DNA from: Paenibacillus oralis
GTDB lineage: Bacteria > Bacillota > Bacilli > Paenibacillales > Paenibacillaceae
Assembly: GCF_003863965.1 (NCBI RefSeq)
Contig: NZ_RRCN01000001.1
Span: 3,678,304 to 3,742,303, forward strand
Length of the DNA: 64,000 bases
Reading direction: 5' to 3'
Part shown: piece by piece, positions 15,908-22,599 of the stretch
Layout of the letters: each line of letters starts with the position of its first letter
Numbering within the stretch: position 1 is the stretch's first letter
Position numbers and translations under genes: made by a program
The notes under the pieces: generated by a model
The model's input: the letters and a program-made list of their open reading frames with translations, nothing else
Told to the model about the DNA's origin: nothing
Database searches by the model: none

Positions 15908-16867
15908 GTGGATTTGAATCAAACGCCTTTACGGTACATCTATCCTTTTGCGTGCCATGAGAATGAGCGGGAGTTATGCCGTATGGAGCTTCGCGCCCTG
16001 TTTGGACAAGAGTCCGGGGCGTTTGCTTTGATAGACAGCCGTTTACGGATTGAACCGAACCGGAGTCCGTTTGTTTCTATGCGGGTGGACGTTTTGCTTG
16101 CCGCCGGAACGCTGGAAGAAATCATCACCCGTGTGGCGGAGCTGGAGCTGGACGGGCGTACCTTTAAGGTGCTGTATCTCAAAAATGGTTTGAAACGGAC
16201 TTATGAGCAGCGGCGCGAATTGGAGCGGCAGATAGGCGGAAGGATCCGCGGCAAGGCCGACATGAGACGGCCGGATGTGACATTTGGACTGCTGTCGTTG
16301 GACGATGGCTGGATGTTCGGCATTTGCCGGCCGGCCGACCCGGTCTGGCAGAATCATAAGGATAAGCCGCAAAATTACTCCACCGGCCTCACCACCGTAG
16401 TGGCCCGGGCGCTCGTCAACATCGCCGTGCCCGATCCGCAAGACATGCGGGCGATCGATCCGTGTTGCGGTATGGGCAACGTGCTGATCGAAGCGCTGTC
16501 GATGGGCATCGATATCGTCGGCCGGGACATCAATCCGCTGGCCGTTCGCGGGGCAAGGGTCAATTTGCGCCATTTCGGCTACGAGGATGCGGACTTGGTG
16601 GCTATCGGCGACTTGAACGATATTAACGAGGCGTTTGATGCGGCGATCGTCGATATGCCTTATAATTTATGCTCCATTCTTTCCGCCTCCGAGCGCAGCC
16701 TCATGCTTGCCAGCGTAAGGCGGATCAGCAAGCGGGCGGTGATCGTCTCTTCCGAGTCGCTTGAGTCCGAAATTGAAGCCGCAGGCCTGAAAATCATGGA
16801 CTCCTGCTCCGTCAGTAAAGGGACTTTTGTCCGTCATGTGTGGTTGACCACACAGCAGCCGGTATAG
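15908..16867 (+). CDS. SAM-dependent RNA methyltransferase (Trm11/UPF0020-like)
   Basis: Methyltransferase of 319 residues. The N-terminal half has no clear motif but resembles the accessory region of Trm11-like enzymes. The C-terminal Rossmann domain shows the SAM-binding AIDPCCGMGNVLIEALSMG (about residues 182-200), the acidic GRDINPLAVRGARVN and the catalytic DMPYNLCSIL (about 248-257), a D-P-P-Y-type motif used for N2-guanine or N6-adenine methylation. A tRNA or rRNA guanosine target is therefore likely but not proven. The GTG at 15908 follows GAGGGGAAG. An extended -10 (TGGTACAAT) lies about 35 bp upstream. It is probably transcribed separately from the repair pair. Confidence 0.8.
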   Translation: MDLNQTPLRYIYPFACHENERELCRMELRALFGQESGAFALIDSRLRIEPNRSPFVSMRVDVLLAAGTLEEIITRVAELELDGRTFKVLYLKNGLKRTYEQRRELERQIGGRIRGKADMRRPDVTFGLLSLDDGWMFGICRPADPVWQNHKDKPQNYSTGLTTVVARALVNIAVPDPQDMRAIDPCCGMGNVLIEALSMGIDIVGRDINPLAVRGARVNLRHFGYEDADLVAIGDLNDINEAFDAAIVDMPYNLCSILSASERSLMLASVRRISKRAVIVSSESLESEIEAAGLKIMDSCSVSKGTFVRHVWLTTQQPV

Positions 16868-17011
16868 CGCTGCAACAAATACTGCAATGCCTTTGCTTGT
16901 TTTCGTTCCTCATTGCATTCGGAATTTCGAAGTGCTAAAATGAAAATGCGATCAAGTATTTAATTTTCTGTTCAGTTGTATGAAGTTTTATGTTTCAGCC
17001 ATAAACTAAAG

Positions 17012-17044
17012 AAGAGCCTCTGCCCTGGTGCGGCAAAGACTCTT
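17012..17044 (-). terminator. Minus-strand terminator of the small toxin-like gene
   Basis: AAGAG...GCC and its partner GGC...CTCTT pair over 13 bp when read on the minus strand (two G-U pairs). The same bases read on the plus strand give C-A mismatches, so the hairpin is built for leftward RNA. It is followed by CTTTAGTTT. It would end an mRNA carrying the 17122-17256 peptide gene. Confidence 0.6.
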
Positions 17045-17097
17045 AGGACATGAAAGGCTGTGGATCACCACGGCGTGCAAAGATTTAAATCAGTTGC

Positions 17098-17138
17098 AAA
17101 ACCCACCGTTAGGCGCCAACCTTACGCGGTGGGTTTTT
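17098..17138 (+). terminator. Bidirectional terminator overlapping the small gene's stop codon
   Basis: AAAACCCACCG and CGGTGGGTTTTTG form a strong stem with an 18-nt spacer and a T-run on the plus side. The stop codon of the leftward 44-residue gene (17122-17124) lies in the loop. Confidence 0.75.
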
Positions 17139-17256
17139 GCTTGTTCTTGCGAAACTTACGCTTCATCCAACGGAAAAGTTTCCGGATTCCAAACACTAGG
17201 CTTAGAATCGCGGTAATCCATCGGAGTACGTCCAGCAACGCCACAAGTACGGCCAT
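17122..17256 (-). CDS. Small toxin-like membrane peptide (44 aa), candidate type I toxin
   Basis: A 44-codon gene. Residues 2-24 are hydrophobic (AVLVALLDVLRWITAILSL then VFGI) and the rest is strongly basic (RKLFRWMKRKFRKNKQKPTA). This layout, one membrane helix and a cationic tail, is that of type I toxin peptides. The ATG is preceded by GAAAGGGGGTGACGCC, a strong ribosome binding site. A minus-strand promoter (TATACT with extended TGA, 17327-17335) and a minus-strand terminator (17012-17044) frame it. I do not recognise the family by name, and its peptide function is inferred from architecture only. Confidence 0.6.
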   Translation of the reverse strand: MAVLVALLDVLRWITAILSLVFGIRKLFRWMKRKFRKNKQKPTA

Positions 17257-17326
17257 CGGCGTCACCCCCTTTCAGGCAGCTACGCCGTGACCCAAAAACA
17301 TCCACCGCTTTTCAGTCCATAATTAG

Positions 17327-17354
17327 AGTATATCACGCTCCCAACTCTAGCAAA
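17327..17354 (-). promoter_or_regulatory. Extended -10 promoter for the toxin-like gene
   Basis: Read on the minus strand: TTTGCT or TTGCTA as -35, a 15-16-bp gap, then TGATATACT, an extended -10. Transcription would start near 17320, giving a leader of about 65 nt before the ATG at 17256. Confidence 0.5.
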
Positions 17355-17401
17355 ACAAGCTTCATAGAATTGTAGTTTTTCTTGTTAGCTTCGGTTTTAC
17401 A

Positions 17402-17433
17402 AAAAGCTGCACCGTTCAGGGTGCAGCTTTTTT
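17402..17433. terminator. Strong intrinsic terminator hairpin without an obvious gene
   Basis: AAAAGCTGCACC, loop GTTCA, GGGTGCAGCTTTTTT. The T-run is on the plus strand and an A-run precedes the stem, so it can work both ways. No gene ends nearby, so it may mark the end of an unseen small RNA between 17340 and 17400 or insulate the HPr operon. Confidence 0.65.
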
Positions 17434-17516
17434 GGTCTGTTCATTTTGCCGCTTATTCGTTAACTTGAAAGTACAATCTACAAATCATGGTACATTACAT
17501 CACTTAAGTTGTGCAA

Positions 17517-17530
17517 TGAAAACGATTAAT
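17517..17530 (+). promoter_or_regulatory. Possible catabolite-responsive element (cre) before the HPr-like gene
   Basis: TGAAAACGATTAAT agrees with the CcpA site TGWAANCGNTNWCA except at the last two positions. It lies about 110 bp before the HPr-like gene, just downstream of a weak extended -10 (TGGTACATT at 17488-17496). CcpA control would fit a sugar-type system, but the match is partial. Confidence 0.35.
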
Positions 17531-17638
17531 TTCTGAAATCTTTCAGGAACTTGAGAAAAAAGGAGGGTAAGCGGTATTTTGTGTAATGTATTATGACATT
17601 GATTACGGAAAACGAATGACAAACGAGGAGTGATAAGC

Positions 17639-17896
17639 ATGGAGACAGAGGTGATCATTCATAATCCGCTGGGGATTCATTCCCGTCCGGCGGGGGCGGT
17701 CATGAAAATGGCGGCGTTGTTCCCTTGCGACGTAAGATTGATCAAAGCCGATAAGGAAGCGAATGGCAAAAGCATCGTCAGCATTTTGGCTTTGGAGATG
17801 AATTATGGAGACAAGGTTGTGCTGAAGACGTCCGGGGAACGGGAGGAAGAGGCGCTGCGGCAAATCGGCGCCGTATTGTCCGCCGTTTTCGAATAA
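17639..17896 (+). CDS. HPr-family phosphocarrier protein
   Basis: HPr-like protein of 85 residues. The phosphorylatable His lies at residue 14 in NPLGIHSRPAG, close to the canonical GIHARPA, and the regulatory-site helix region reads NGKSIVSILALEM with a Ser where HPr has Ser46. So phosphate transfer by enzyme I and perhaps HPr kinase control are possible. It is not next to a ptsI gene but leads an operon with a PRD regulator and the SFCGS/DUF43xx genes, suggesting a dedicated HPr paralogue. The ATG at 17639 follows GAGGAG at 8 bp; the GTG nine bases earlier overlaps that ribosome binding site. Confidence 0.85.
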   Translation: METEVIIHNPLGIHSRPAGAVMKMAALFPCDVRLIKADKEANGKSIVSILALEMNYGDKVVLKTSGEREEEALRQIGAVLSAVFE

Positions 17897-17921
17897 CGCT
17901 GCATTTAAGGGGGTGAAATTC

Positions 17922-19847
17922 ATGGCTCTCGTCACTCGATCCCGCGCGCTGCTCAAAAAGATCCTTTACGCTCCCGGACCACTGCGCATCAAGGATTTTG
18001 CTGCCGAATTCGGAGTCAGCGAGCGGACGATCAAATACGATGTCGGCAGCATCCGGTTGTGGCTCGTTGATCAGGGGATGGAGCTTAAATCCAAGCCCAG
18101 CCAGGGCATTTGGATAGAATGCACGGAGGAAAAGCGGAAGAAGCTGCTGGAGCAACTGGGCCACGGCGGGGACGAGGTGTTTCTGAGCCAAAGCGAACGA
18201 GTCAGCTCGATCACCTTGGATCTGCTGTTGGCGGACGATTGCCTGACCATCGGTCGCCTTGCGGAGAAAAACGCGGTCAGCCGAAATACAGCGTTGGCCG
18301 ATCTGGCGGTTATCGAGCCGTTTTTGGCCGATTGGAGCCTACGGATTGAACGTTCCGCTTCAGGCATCCAAGTCACCGGAGCGGAAAAGCAGAGATGGTT
18401 CGTCCTGGAGAAAATCATCCAGGATTTGCTGGACGGGAACGATATGTTCCGGATTGTGGCCGCCGTGGCCGAGGCGAGAAAACCAAACCACTATTTTAAT
18501 CAGGTGCTGAAAAGCTTTTTGGATTCCGTGGACCACTTGGACCTGGTGTTTGCCACTGTCGGCTCGCTGGTCAAAGAAACGGAGCGGGAACTAGGCGTCC
18601 TGCTTTCCGATCAGTGCATTATCGGCGTGTTTATCCGTTTGTGCATTATCATTTCTCGCCGCAGCCATGGCTGGCATGGCCGGGAACAAGGAACTTTTGA
18701 TTTTCCCGGAACGTTGGATGGGAATAGAGGGATTTTCGCGGTGTTTCGCAAGCGGCTGACCAAGCTTGGCGAGGAGACGGGAACCCGGTTTCCCGAATCC
18801 GACATCTGGTTCGTCTGTTTACAGGCGCTAGCGATGATTTCCGCCGCTCCGGACAACCAGCATTTTGCCGGGGAAGTGCTGCCCGACTCTTTTTCCATTA
18901 CCAGGCGCATGATTCAGGAGGTTGGAGAGGGGCTGAATCTCCCCTTTTCGGAATATCCCGATCTGTTTACCGACCTGCTGGCCCATATCTCCAACAAGCT
19001 GACGGAATACAGCTACGGGGTGATCGAACCAAACCCGATGCTCCATGAAATCAGGCGTGCCTACCGTGTGATGTTTGACCAGGTGAAGGCGGCCGGCATC
19101 AAGGTGTTCGGGGTGTACCGCATCTATCTTACGGATGGCGATGTGGCCTTTATGACATTGCATTTTCAAAATGCTTATGAGCGAATGCACGGACAACGCA
19201 AGGTGAACGCATTGGTCGTATGCGGTACGGGACGGGGCAGCAGCAGGCTGCTTAAGACGGTCATCGAGAACAATTTGAAAAATGTCAGCGTAGGCGGCAC
19301 CTGTTCCGTGATGGAACTTCATAAAACGCTGCGGCAAGGCGGCCATGATCTGGTGATCAGCGTTTTGCCGGTAAACGTGGCGGTCCCGTCGGTATTGGTG
19401 AGCGCGATTCCGGGGGAAGCGGACTTCAAAAACATTCAGCAGCAGGTTGGTGAAATTTTGAAGGCAGAGCAGACGAATCAAGCCCTGGGCTCAGGAGTTA
19501 AAGCGTGCAAGAAAGGCTCTGGGCCAGCGCATTTACAGATGGATGATCCCTATGCGGTTCAGGCGTGGTTTCAAAACCTTGTTTTTCAAGGCTTTGAGCT
19601 GAGCAGGCAGATCGTAAGCAGCGTGGGCGGTCATTTCGCGGCAGAGCGGGTAGAAGCGCTGACACTGCATTGCATATTTTTGATGCAGCGTACAGCTTTC
19701 GGCATCCAATACCGGGAGGAGAACTCCTGGGCGGCCCGTTTGGAGGGGGAACAACCGCTGAGGGACCGCTTGTTGGACATTTTACAGGAGCGTCAAATCG
19801 AAGTTACGGAAAGTGAACTGCAGGCAATTTTGAAATATTTGGAATGA
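17922..19847 (+). CDS. PRD-containing transcriptional regulator (BglG/MtlR-like)
   Basis: Regulator of 641 residues in the PTS-controlled activator class. Order: N-terminal helix-turn-helix (RIKDFAAEFGVSERTIKYDV, about residues 22-41), second HTH (IGRLAEKNAVSRNTALADL, about 104-122), two PRD domains (about 185-400), an EIIB-like domain with VVCGTGRGSSRLL (about 430-442) holding the potential phospho-Cys, and a C-terminal PRD-like stretch (ALTLHCIFLMQR, about 580). PRD1 has Leu where a conserved His is usual (FIRLCIIISRR); PRD2 keeps His in DLLAHISNKL. It should sense phosphorylation by HPr and transporter components and control this operon. The ATG at 17922 follows AAGGGGGTG. Confidence 0.85.
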   Translation: MALVTRSRALLKKILYAPGPLRIKDFAAEFGVSERTIKYDVGSIRLWLVDQGMELKSKPSQGIWIECTEEKRKKLLEQLGHGGDEVFLSQSERVSSITLDLLLADDCLTIGRLAEKNAVSRNTALADLAVIEPFLADWSLRIERSASGIQVTGAEKQRWFVLEKIIQDLLDGNDMFRIVAAVAEARKPNHYFNQVLKSFLDSVDHLDLVFATVGSLVKETERELGVLLSDQCIIGVFIRLCIIISRRSHGWHGREQGTFDFPGTLDGNRGIFAVFRKRLTKLGEETGTRFPESDIWFVCLQALAMISAAPDNQHFAGEVLPDSFSITRRMIQEVGEGLNLPFSEYPDLFTDLLAHISNKLTEYSYGVIEPNPMLHEIRRAYRVMFDQVKAAGIKVFGVYRIYLTDGDVAFMTLHFQNAYERMHGQRKVNALVVCGTGRGSSRLLKTVIENNLKNVSVGGTCSVMELHKTLRQGGHDLVISVLPVNVAVPSVLVSAIPGEADFKNIQQQVGEILKAEQTNQALGSGVKACKKGSGPAHLQMDDPYAVQAWFQNLVFQGFELSRQIVSSVGGHFAAERVEALTLHCIFLMQRTAFGIQYREENSWAARLEGEQPLRDRLLDILQERQIEVTESELQAILKYLE

Positions 19848-19858
19848 GGGGAATATCC

Positions 19859-20224
19859 ATGTGCATCATTGACGATACACTAGCGGCGATTCAGGCGAAA
19901 ATAACGGCCGAAGCCCATGAGCTGCAAGAAGTGCGGCGGCTGCTCGGCGAATTGCGCGGCAAAGCGGGCCGGGACGGATTGGACATCGGCAGCCAGAAGG
20001 AACTGATCATCGGCATTCATTTGCTGGCATTTATCCGCAGATTGGCCGGCGGGGAGTATCTTCCCGATATTTCTGAGGAAATGTTTCAGGAAATCAGCCC
20101 CGCCTCGGCGGCTTTAAGCAAGGAGTTGCTGTCCCTCTGCGAATTGCCGCCGGGAAGAGAGCTGGACCGGGCGGAAGTTTTTTATCTGGCCGTTCATTTT
20201 GAAGCCGTAAGGCAGCAAACCTAA
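19859..20224 (+). CDS. Stand-alone PRD domain protein
   Basis: A 121-residue protein made of a single PTS regulation domain: IGIHLLAFIRRLAGGE near residue 58 has the conserved His-x-x-x-x-x-R-R pattern and EVFYLAVHFEAVRQQ near the C-terminus is the second conserved His helix. No DNA-binding part is present. An ATG at 19844 overlaps the previous stop codon, but the ATG at 19859 is placed after GAGGGGA and is preferred. It probably acts as a phosphorylation-sensing partner of the upstream regulator or the transporter. Its proximity to SFCGS genes is a recurrent feature of this cluster type (family knowledge, from memory). Confidence 0.7.
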   Translation: MCIIDDTLAAIQAKITAEAHELQEVRRLLGELRGKAGRDGLDIGSQKELIIGIHLLAFIRRLAGGEYLPDISEEMFQEISPASAALSKELLSLCELPPGRELDRAEVFYLAVHFEAVRQQT

Positions 20225-20242
20225 AAAGATGACTTTTTGAAC
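20221..20242 (+). repeat. Short dispersed motif GACTTTTTGAAC, copy 1
   Basis: CTAAAAAGAT then GACTTTTTGAAC, 31 bp before the SFCGS gene. Two related copies occur at 20991-21014 and 61800-61823, each with GCTGAAAA-N2/3-GACTTTTTGAAC and each shortly upstream of a start codon. Function is unknown. Confidence 0.7.
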
Positions 20243-20273
20243 AACCACTAAAAATGAGGGGGAAAACGAATAT

Positions 20274-20639
20274 ATGAGCAAAACGGTCAAGGTCGTGATC
20301 GGCGACCGGTTGGGAAAAGGGCAAAACGTTGCAAAGGGAGTTGAGGCCGCCGGGGGGATCGCCATTTTGATTCCGGGAATCGGAGCGGACATGAAGCTAG
20401 GGGATGTGATGCATCAGGAGAACGCCGATTTCGGCATTTCCTTTTGCGGCAGCGGCGGCGCGGGAGCGGTGACGGCCAATACCAAATATCAATATCCGAT
20501 GGAGTTCGGCCTTAGGTCGGTCGAGGCGGGAGTCACGGCGATTCAGCAAGGAAAAAAAGTACTAGGCTTCGGGTTTATGGATGTGGAAGAGCTGGGCAGG
20601 CGTTTGACGGAAGCTTATCTGAAGAAACACGGAGGTTGA
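20274..20639 (+). CDS. Glycine-rich SFCGS-family protein (EF_0830/TIGR03577 type)
   Basis: A 121-residue soluble protein of a named but uncharacterised family. The defining glycine-rich block is FGISFCGSGGAGAVTANTKY (about residues 56-75). It has one conserved-looking Cys in a small-residue loop, which resembles phospho-Cys loops of PTS EIIB proteins only in spirit. Other visible parts are VVIGDRLGKGQNVAKGVEAAGG and a C-terminal GKKVLGFGFMDVEELGRRL. It is always found with DUF4312, DUF4311 and DUF4310 proteins, as here. A cytosolic component of a transporter is the best guess. RBS GAGGGGGAAA. Confidence 0.85.
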   Translation: MSKTVKVVIGDRLGKGQNVAKGVEAAGGIAILIPGIGADMKLGDVMHQENADFGISFCGSGGAGAVTANTKYQYPMEFGLRSVEAGVTAIQQGKKVLGFGFMDVEELGRRLTEAYLKKHGG

Positions 20640-20642
20640 GGC

Positions 20643-20981
20643 ATGTACAAGGAAATGGAGCGCACGCTTACGATTACCGGCTCGGGTGAGACGAAGCAAG
20701 CGGCCTTTCAACAGGCGCTGCTGAGGATGAGGGAAGGCATTGTCAGGGATACGCAGGATATTCTTTTACAAATCGAGCCGTTGGATTTTGCGGTAGTATC
20801 CGCCGTTCAGCATACATATACGGAAAAATTCCTCGGCTTCCTTTTTGCACGAGTCCGCACTAAGTACGAAGTCACCGCCAACATCACGGTGAGACTGCGG
20901 CTGGTGGAATTGGCGAACCTTGAGTTCAGCGAACGGGTCCGGCAGCCTTCCCGGGTCCGGCGTATTTTGCGCATGAGGTAA
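20643..20981 (+). CDS. DUF4312 family protein (EF_0831/TIGR03578 type)
   Basis: A 112-residue soluble protein: MYKEMERTLTITGSGETKQAAFQQALLRMR at the N-terminus, a central YTEKFLGFLFARVRTKYEV and a basic Arg-rich end. The predicted pattern, strand-helix-strand with an amphipathic helix, is compact and has no membrane segment. It starts 3 bp after the SFCGS stop behind GGAGG and belongs to the same conserved four-gene set. No activity is known for the family. Confidence 0.85.
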   Translation: MYKEMERTLTITGSGETKQAAFQQALLRMREGIVRDTQDILLQIEPLDFAVVSAVQHTYTEKFLGFLFARVRTKYEVTANITVRLRLVELANLEFSERVRQPSRVRRILRMR

Positions 20982-20990
20982 CCTTCTCGG

Positions 20991-21014
20991 TGCTGAAAAC
21001 CTGACTTTTTGAAC
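20991..21014 (+). repeat. Short dispersed motif GACTTTTTGAAC, copy 2
   Basis: TGCTGAAAACCT then GACTTTTTGAAC, 26 bp before the DUF4311 gene. It is nearly identical to the copy at 61800-61823. Confidence 0.75.
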
Positions 21015-21039
21015 TCGCATTATTAAGGAGGGAACAGGG

Positions 21040-21825
21040 ATGGAAACCTTGGAAATTATTTTGAAGTCCATTATCATCGGCTTGCTGGTCGGCTTTGGCG
21101 TAGGCGCCGGAGCGGCGCGGATGTTTCACGCCCCCAAGGTTCAGGGGATGGGCGCCTTCCGGACGTTTGGGGAACTGAATGCGTGCGAAGGCGACCCGGT
21201 GGCTCATTTTTCGTTCGGGCTCGGTTTTCTGTTTAACGCGTGGGCTTCCGTGGTGGGAGCCGGGGGTCTGACTCAGGACGTCGACCACCGGATCATTCCG
21301 AACTGGGCGGCGGCCGCGCTCATGATCCGCAACAAAAATGTTGAGGAGACGTTGCATAATCCGCGAAAAATGGCTTGGGCCGGCGCATTCGTCGGCGCTG
21401 TTGTGGTCGCGCTGCTGAATTCGACGGCGGCGGCTATTCCCGCCTCTTTGCAGGCGATCGCCACGCAGGTGCTGGTACCGGCGGCGAATTGGCTGATCAA
21501 TCCGATCATGCCGATCGTGTTCTGGACGGCGGCGATGGATGCGGGCAAACGAACCGGCGTCTGGTCGACCGTTCTCGGCGGTTTATCCCATCTGGTGATG
21601 GGCAATGCCGTTCCGGGCATCGTGCTGGGGATTCTGATCGGCAAAGGCGTCGACGACGGCGGATGGAACCGGATTACGAAAACGCTGGTTACGGCGGTCG
21701 TGCTTTTGTTTGTGCTGAGCGGCTTTTTCCGCGGCTTTGATGTCTCTTTGCTGCATAGCGTCCATGTGACCGTACCGCAGTGGCTGATTGATCTGCACGC
21801 ATTTTTTGGATCCGAGGTGAAATAA
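21040..21825 (+). CDS. DUF4311 family membrane protein (EF_0833/TIGR03580 type)
   Basis: Integral membrane protein of 261 residues with about six hydrophobic segments. Conserved family stretches are GFGVGAGAARMFHAPKVQGMGAFRTFGELNACEGDP (about residues 18-53), FSFGLGFLFNAWASVVGAGGLTQDVDHRIIPNWAAAALM (about 57-95) and HLVMGNAVPGIVLGILIGKGVDDGGWNR (about 185-212). Polar and charged residues inside such glycine-rich hydrophobic parts are usual for solute channels. With DUF4310 it probably forms the membrane part of an uncharacterised transporter. RBS GGAGGG. Confidence 0.85.
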   Translation: METLEIILKSIIIGLLVGFGVGAGAARMFHAPKVQGMGAFRTFGELNACEGDPVAHFSFGLGFLFNAWASVVGAGGLTQDVDHRIIPNWAAAALMIRNKNVEETLHNPRKMAWAGAFVGAVVVALLNSTAAAIPASLQAIATQVLVPAANWLINPIMPIVFWTAAMDAGKRTGVWSTVLGGLSHLVMGNAVPGIVLGILIGKGVDDGGWNRITKTLVTAVVLLFVLSGFFRGFDVSLLHSVHVTVPQWLIDLHAFFGSEVK

Positions 21826-21826
21826 G

Positions 21827-22483
21827 ATGGAACATCATAACGAACTGAAAACAGGCTTTTGGTATTCGGAATGGGCGTTTCCGTTTTTCGTCGCTTTTTT
21901 GTCTTCCGGCATTTTTGCCGGGACGCATATGTATTACGTTTATCATGTCGGCGCATTTAATGATATTGCGATCGTCGCCCTGCTCGAAGCGGGCATCAAC
22001 GGCGGGAGCTTCGGCGCCGCGGCGGCGTTTGGCGCGAGTTTTCTGTTTGCCCGCATTCTGGAAGGACCGCTTGTCGGTATTCTGGACATCGGGGGTGCAT
22101 TGCAAACGGGGCTGGGTATAGGCATCCCCGCGTTGATGCTGGGAGCGGGAATCACGGCCCCGATCACCTCGTTTCCGCTAGCGCTGCTTACCGGGGCGGT
22201 ACTCGGGTTTTTGGTCGGCGGCATGATCATTTTGATTCGCAAATACACGATTAACGCCTCCAACTCCACCTTCGGGGCGGACATCATGATGGGGGCGGGA
22301 AACGCGGCCGGCCGCTATCTGGGACCGCTGATCATCATCTCGGCGGTGATGGCTTCGATTCCGGTGGGGATTGGCGCGACCCTTGGCGGAGCGGTTTTTT
22401 ACGCGTATAAGAAACCGATTGCCGGCGGCGCCATCATCGGGGCGATGGTCTTCGGCGCTTTGTTCCCGCTTGCTCCGCAATAA
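21827..22483 (+). CDS. DUF4310 family membrane protein (EF_0832/TIGR03579 type)
   Basis: Integral membrane protein of 218 residues, glycine- and alanine-rich, with five or six hydrophobic segments. Family blocks are GTHMYYVYHVGAFNDIAIVALLEAGINGGSFGAAAAFGASFLFARILEG (about residues 28-75), GALQTGLGIGIPALMLGAGI and FGADIMMGAGNAAGRYLGPL (about 145-165). It begins one base after the DUF4311 stop, with the ribosome binding site inside the preceding coding end, so the two are translationally coupled. It ends the operon; the catabolic genes that accompany this set in some other genomes (aldolase, amidohydrolase, PLP enzyme) are absent here. Confidence 0.85.
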   Translation: MEHHNELKTGFWYSEWAFPFFVAFLSSGIFAGTHMYYVYHVGAFNDIAIVALLEAGINGGSFGAAAAFGASFLFARILEGPLVGILDIGGALQTGLGIGIPALMLGAGITAPITSFPLALLTGAVLGFLVGGMIILIRKYTINASNSTFGADIMMGAGNAAGRYLGPLIIISAVMASIPVGIGATLGGAVFYAYKKPIAGGAIIGAMVFGALFPLAPQ

Positions 22484-22493
22484 ACGACATAAA

Positions 22494-22532
22494 AACGGCC
22501 TGCTCCCACATCCGCAGAACAGGCCGTTATTA
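22494..22532 (+). terminator. Terminator of the HPr-to-DUF4310 operon
   Basis: AACGGCCTG and CAGGCCGTT form a 9-bp stem followed by ATTAAAT, 11 bp after the DUF4310 stop codon. Confidence 0.7.
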
Positions 22533-22542
22533 AATCTATGTG

Positions 22543-22592
22543 AAAAGGAATACGTATCCGTCCTAAGCGGAGATACGCATTCCTTTTATTTT
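22543..22592. terminator. Bidirectional hairpin between the DUF4310 operon and catalase
   Basis: AAAAGGAATACGTATCCG pairs with CGGAGATACGCATTCCTTTT. The plus side continues ATTTTT and the minus side ends CCTTTTCAC. It can terminate catalase mRNA, which ends 8 bp away on the minus strand. Confidence 0.7.
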
Positions 22593-22599
22593 TAGCGGA

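Larger units (their letters stand above)
17010..17138 (+). ncRNA. Candidate convergent antisense RNA to the toxin-like mRNA
   Basis: The plus-strand terminator (17098-17138) needs an upstream transcript, yet no plus-strand gene lies between 16867 and it. A short plus RNA ending there would pair with the 3' untranslated part of the leftward peptide mRNA, the arrangement of Bacillus BsrG/SR4-type toxin-antitoxin pairs. I could not find a convincing promoter at 16930-17010, so the 5' end is a guess. Confidence 0.25.

Noticed and set aside
17588..17635. 15-codon leader peptide (MYYDIDYGKRMTNEE) before the HPr gene
   Set aside because: The only ribosome binding site (AAAGGAGGG) is about 18 nt away, too far; sequence shows no run of regulatory codons.
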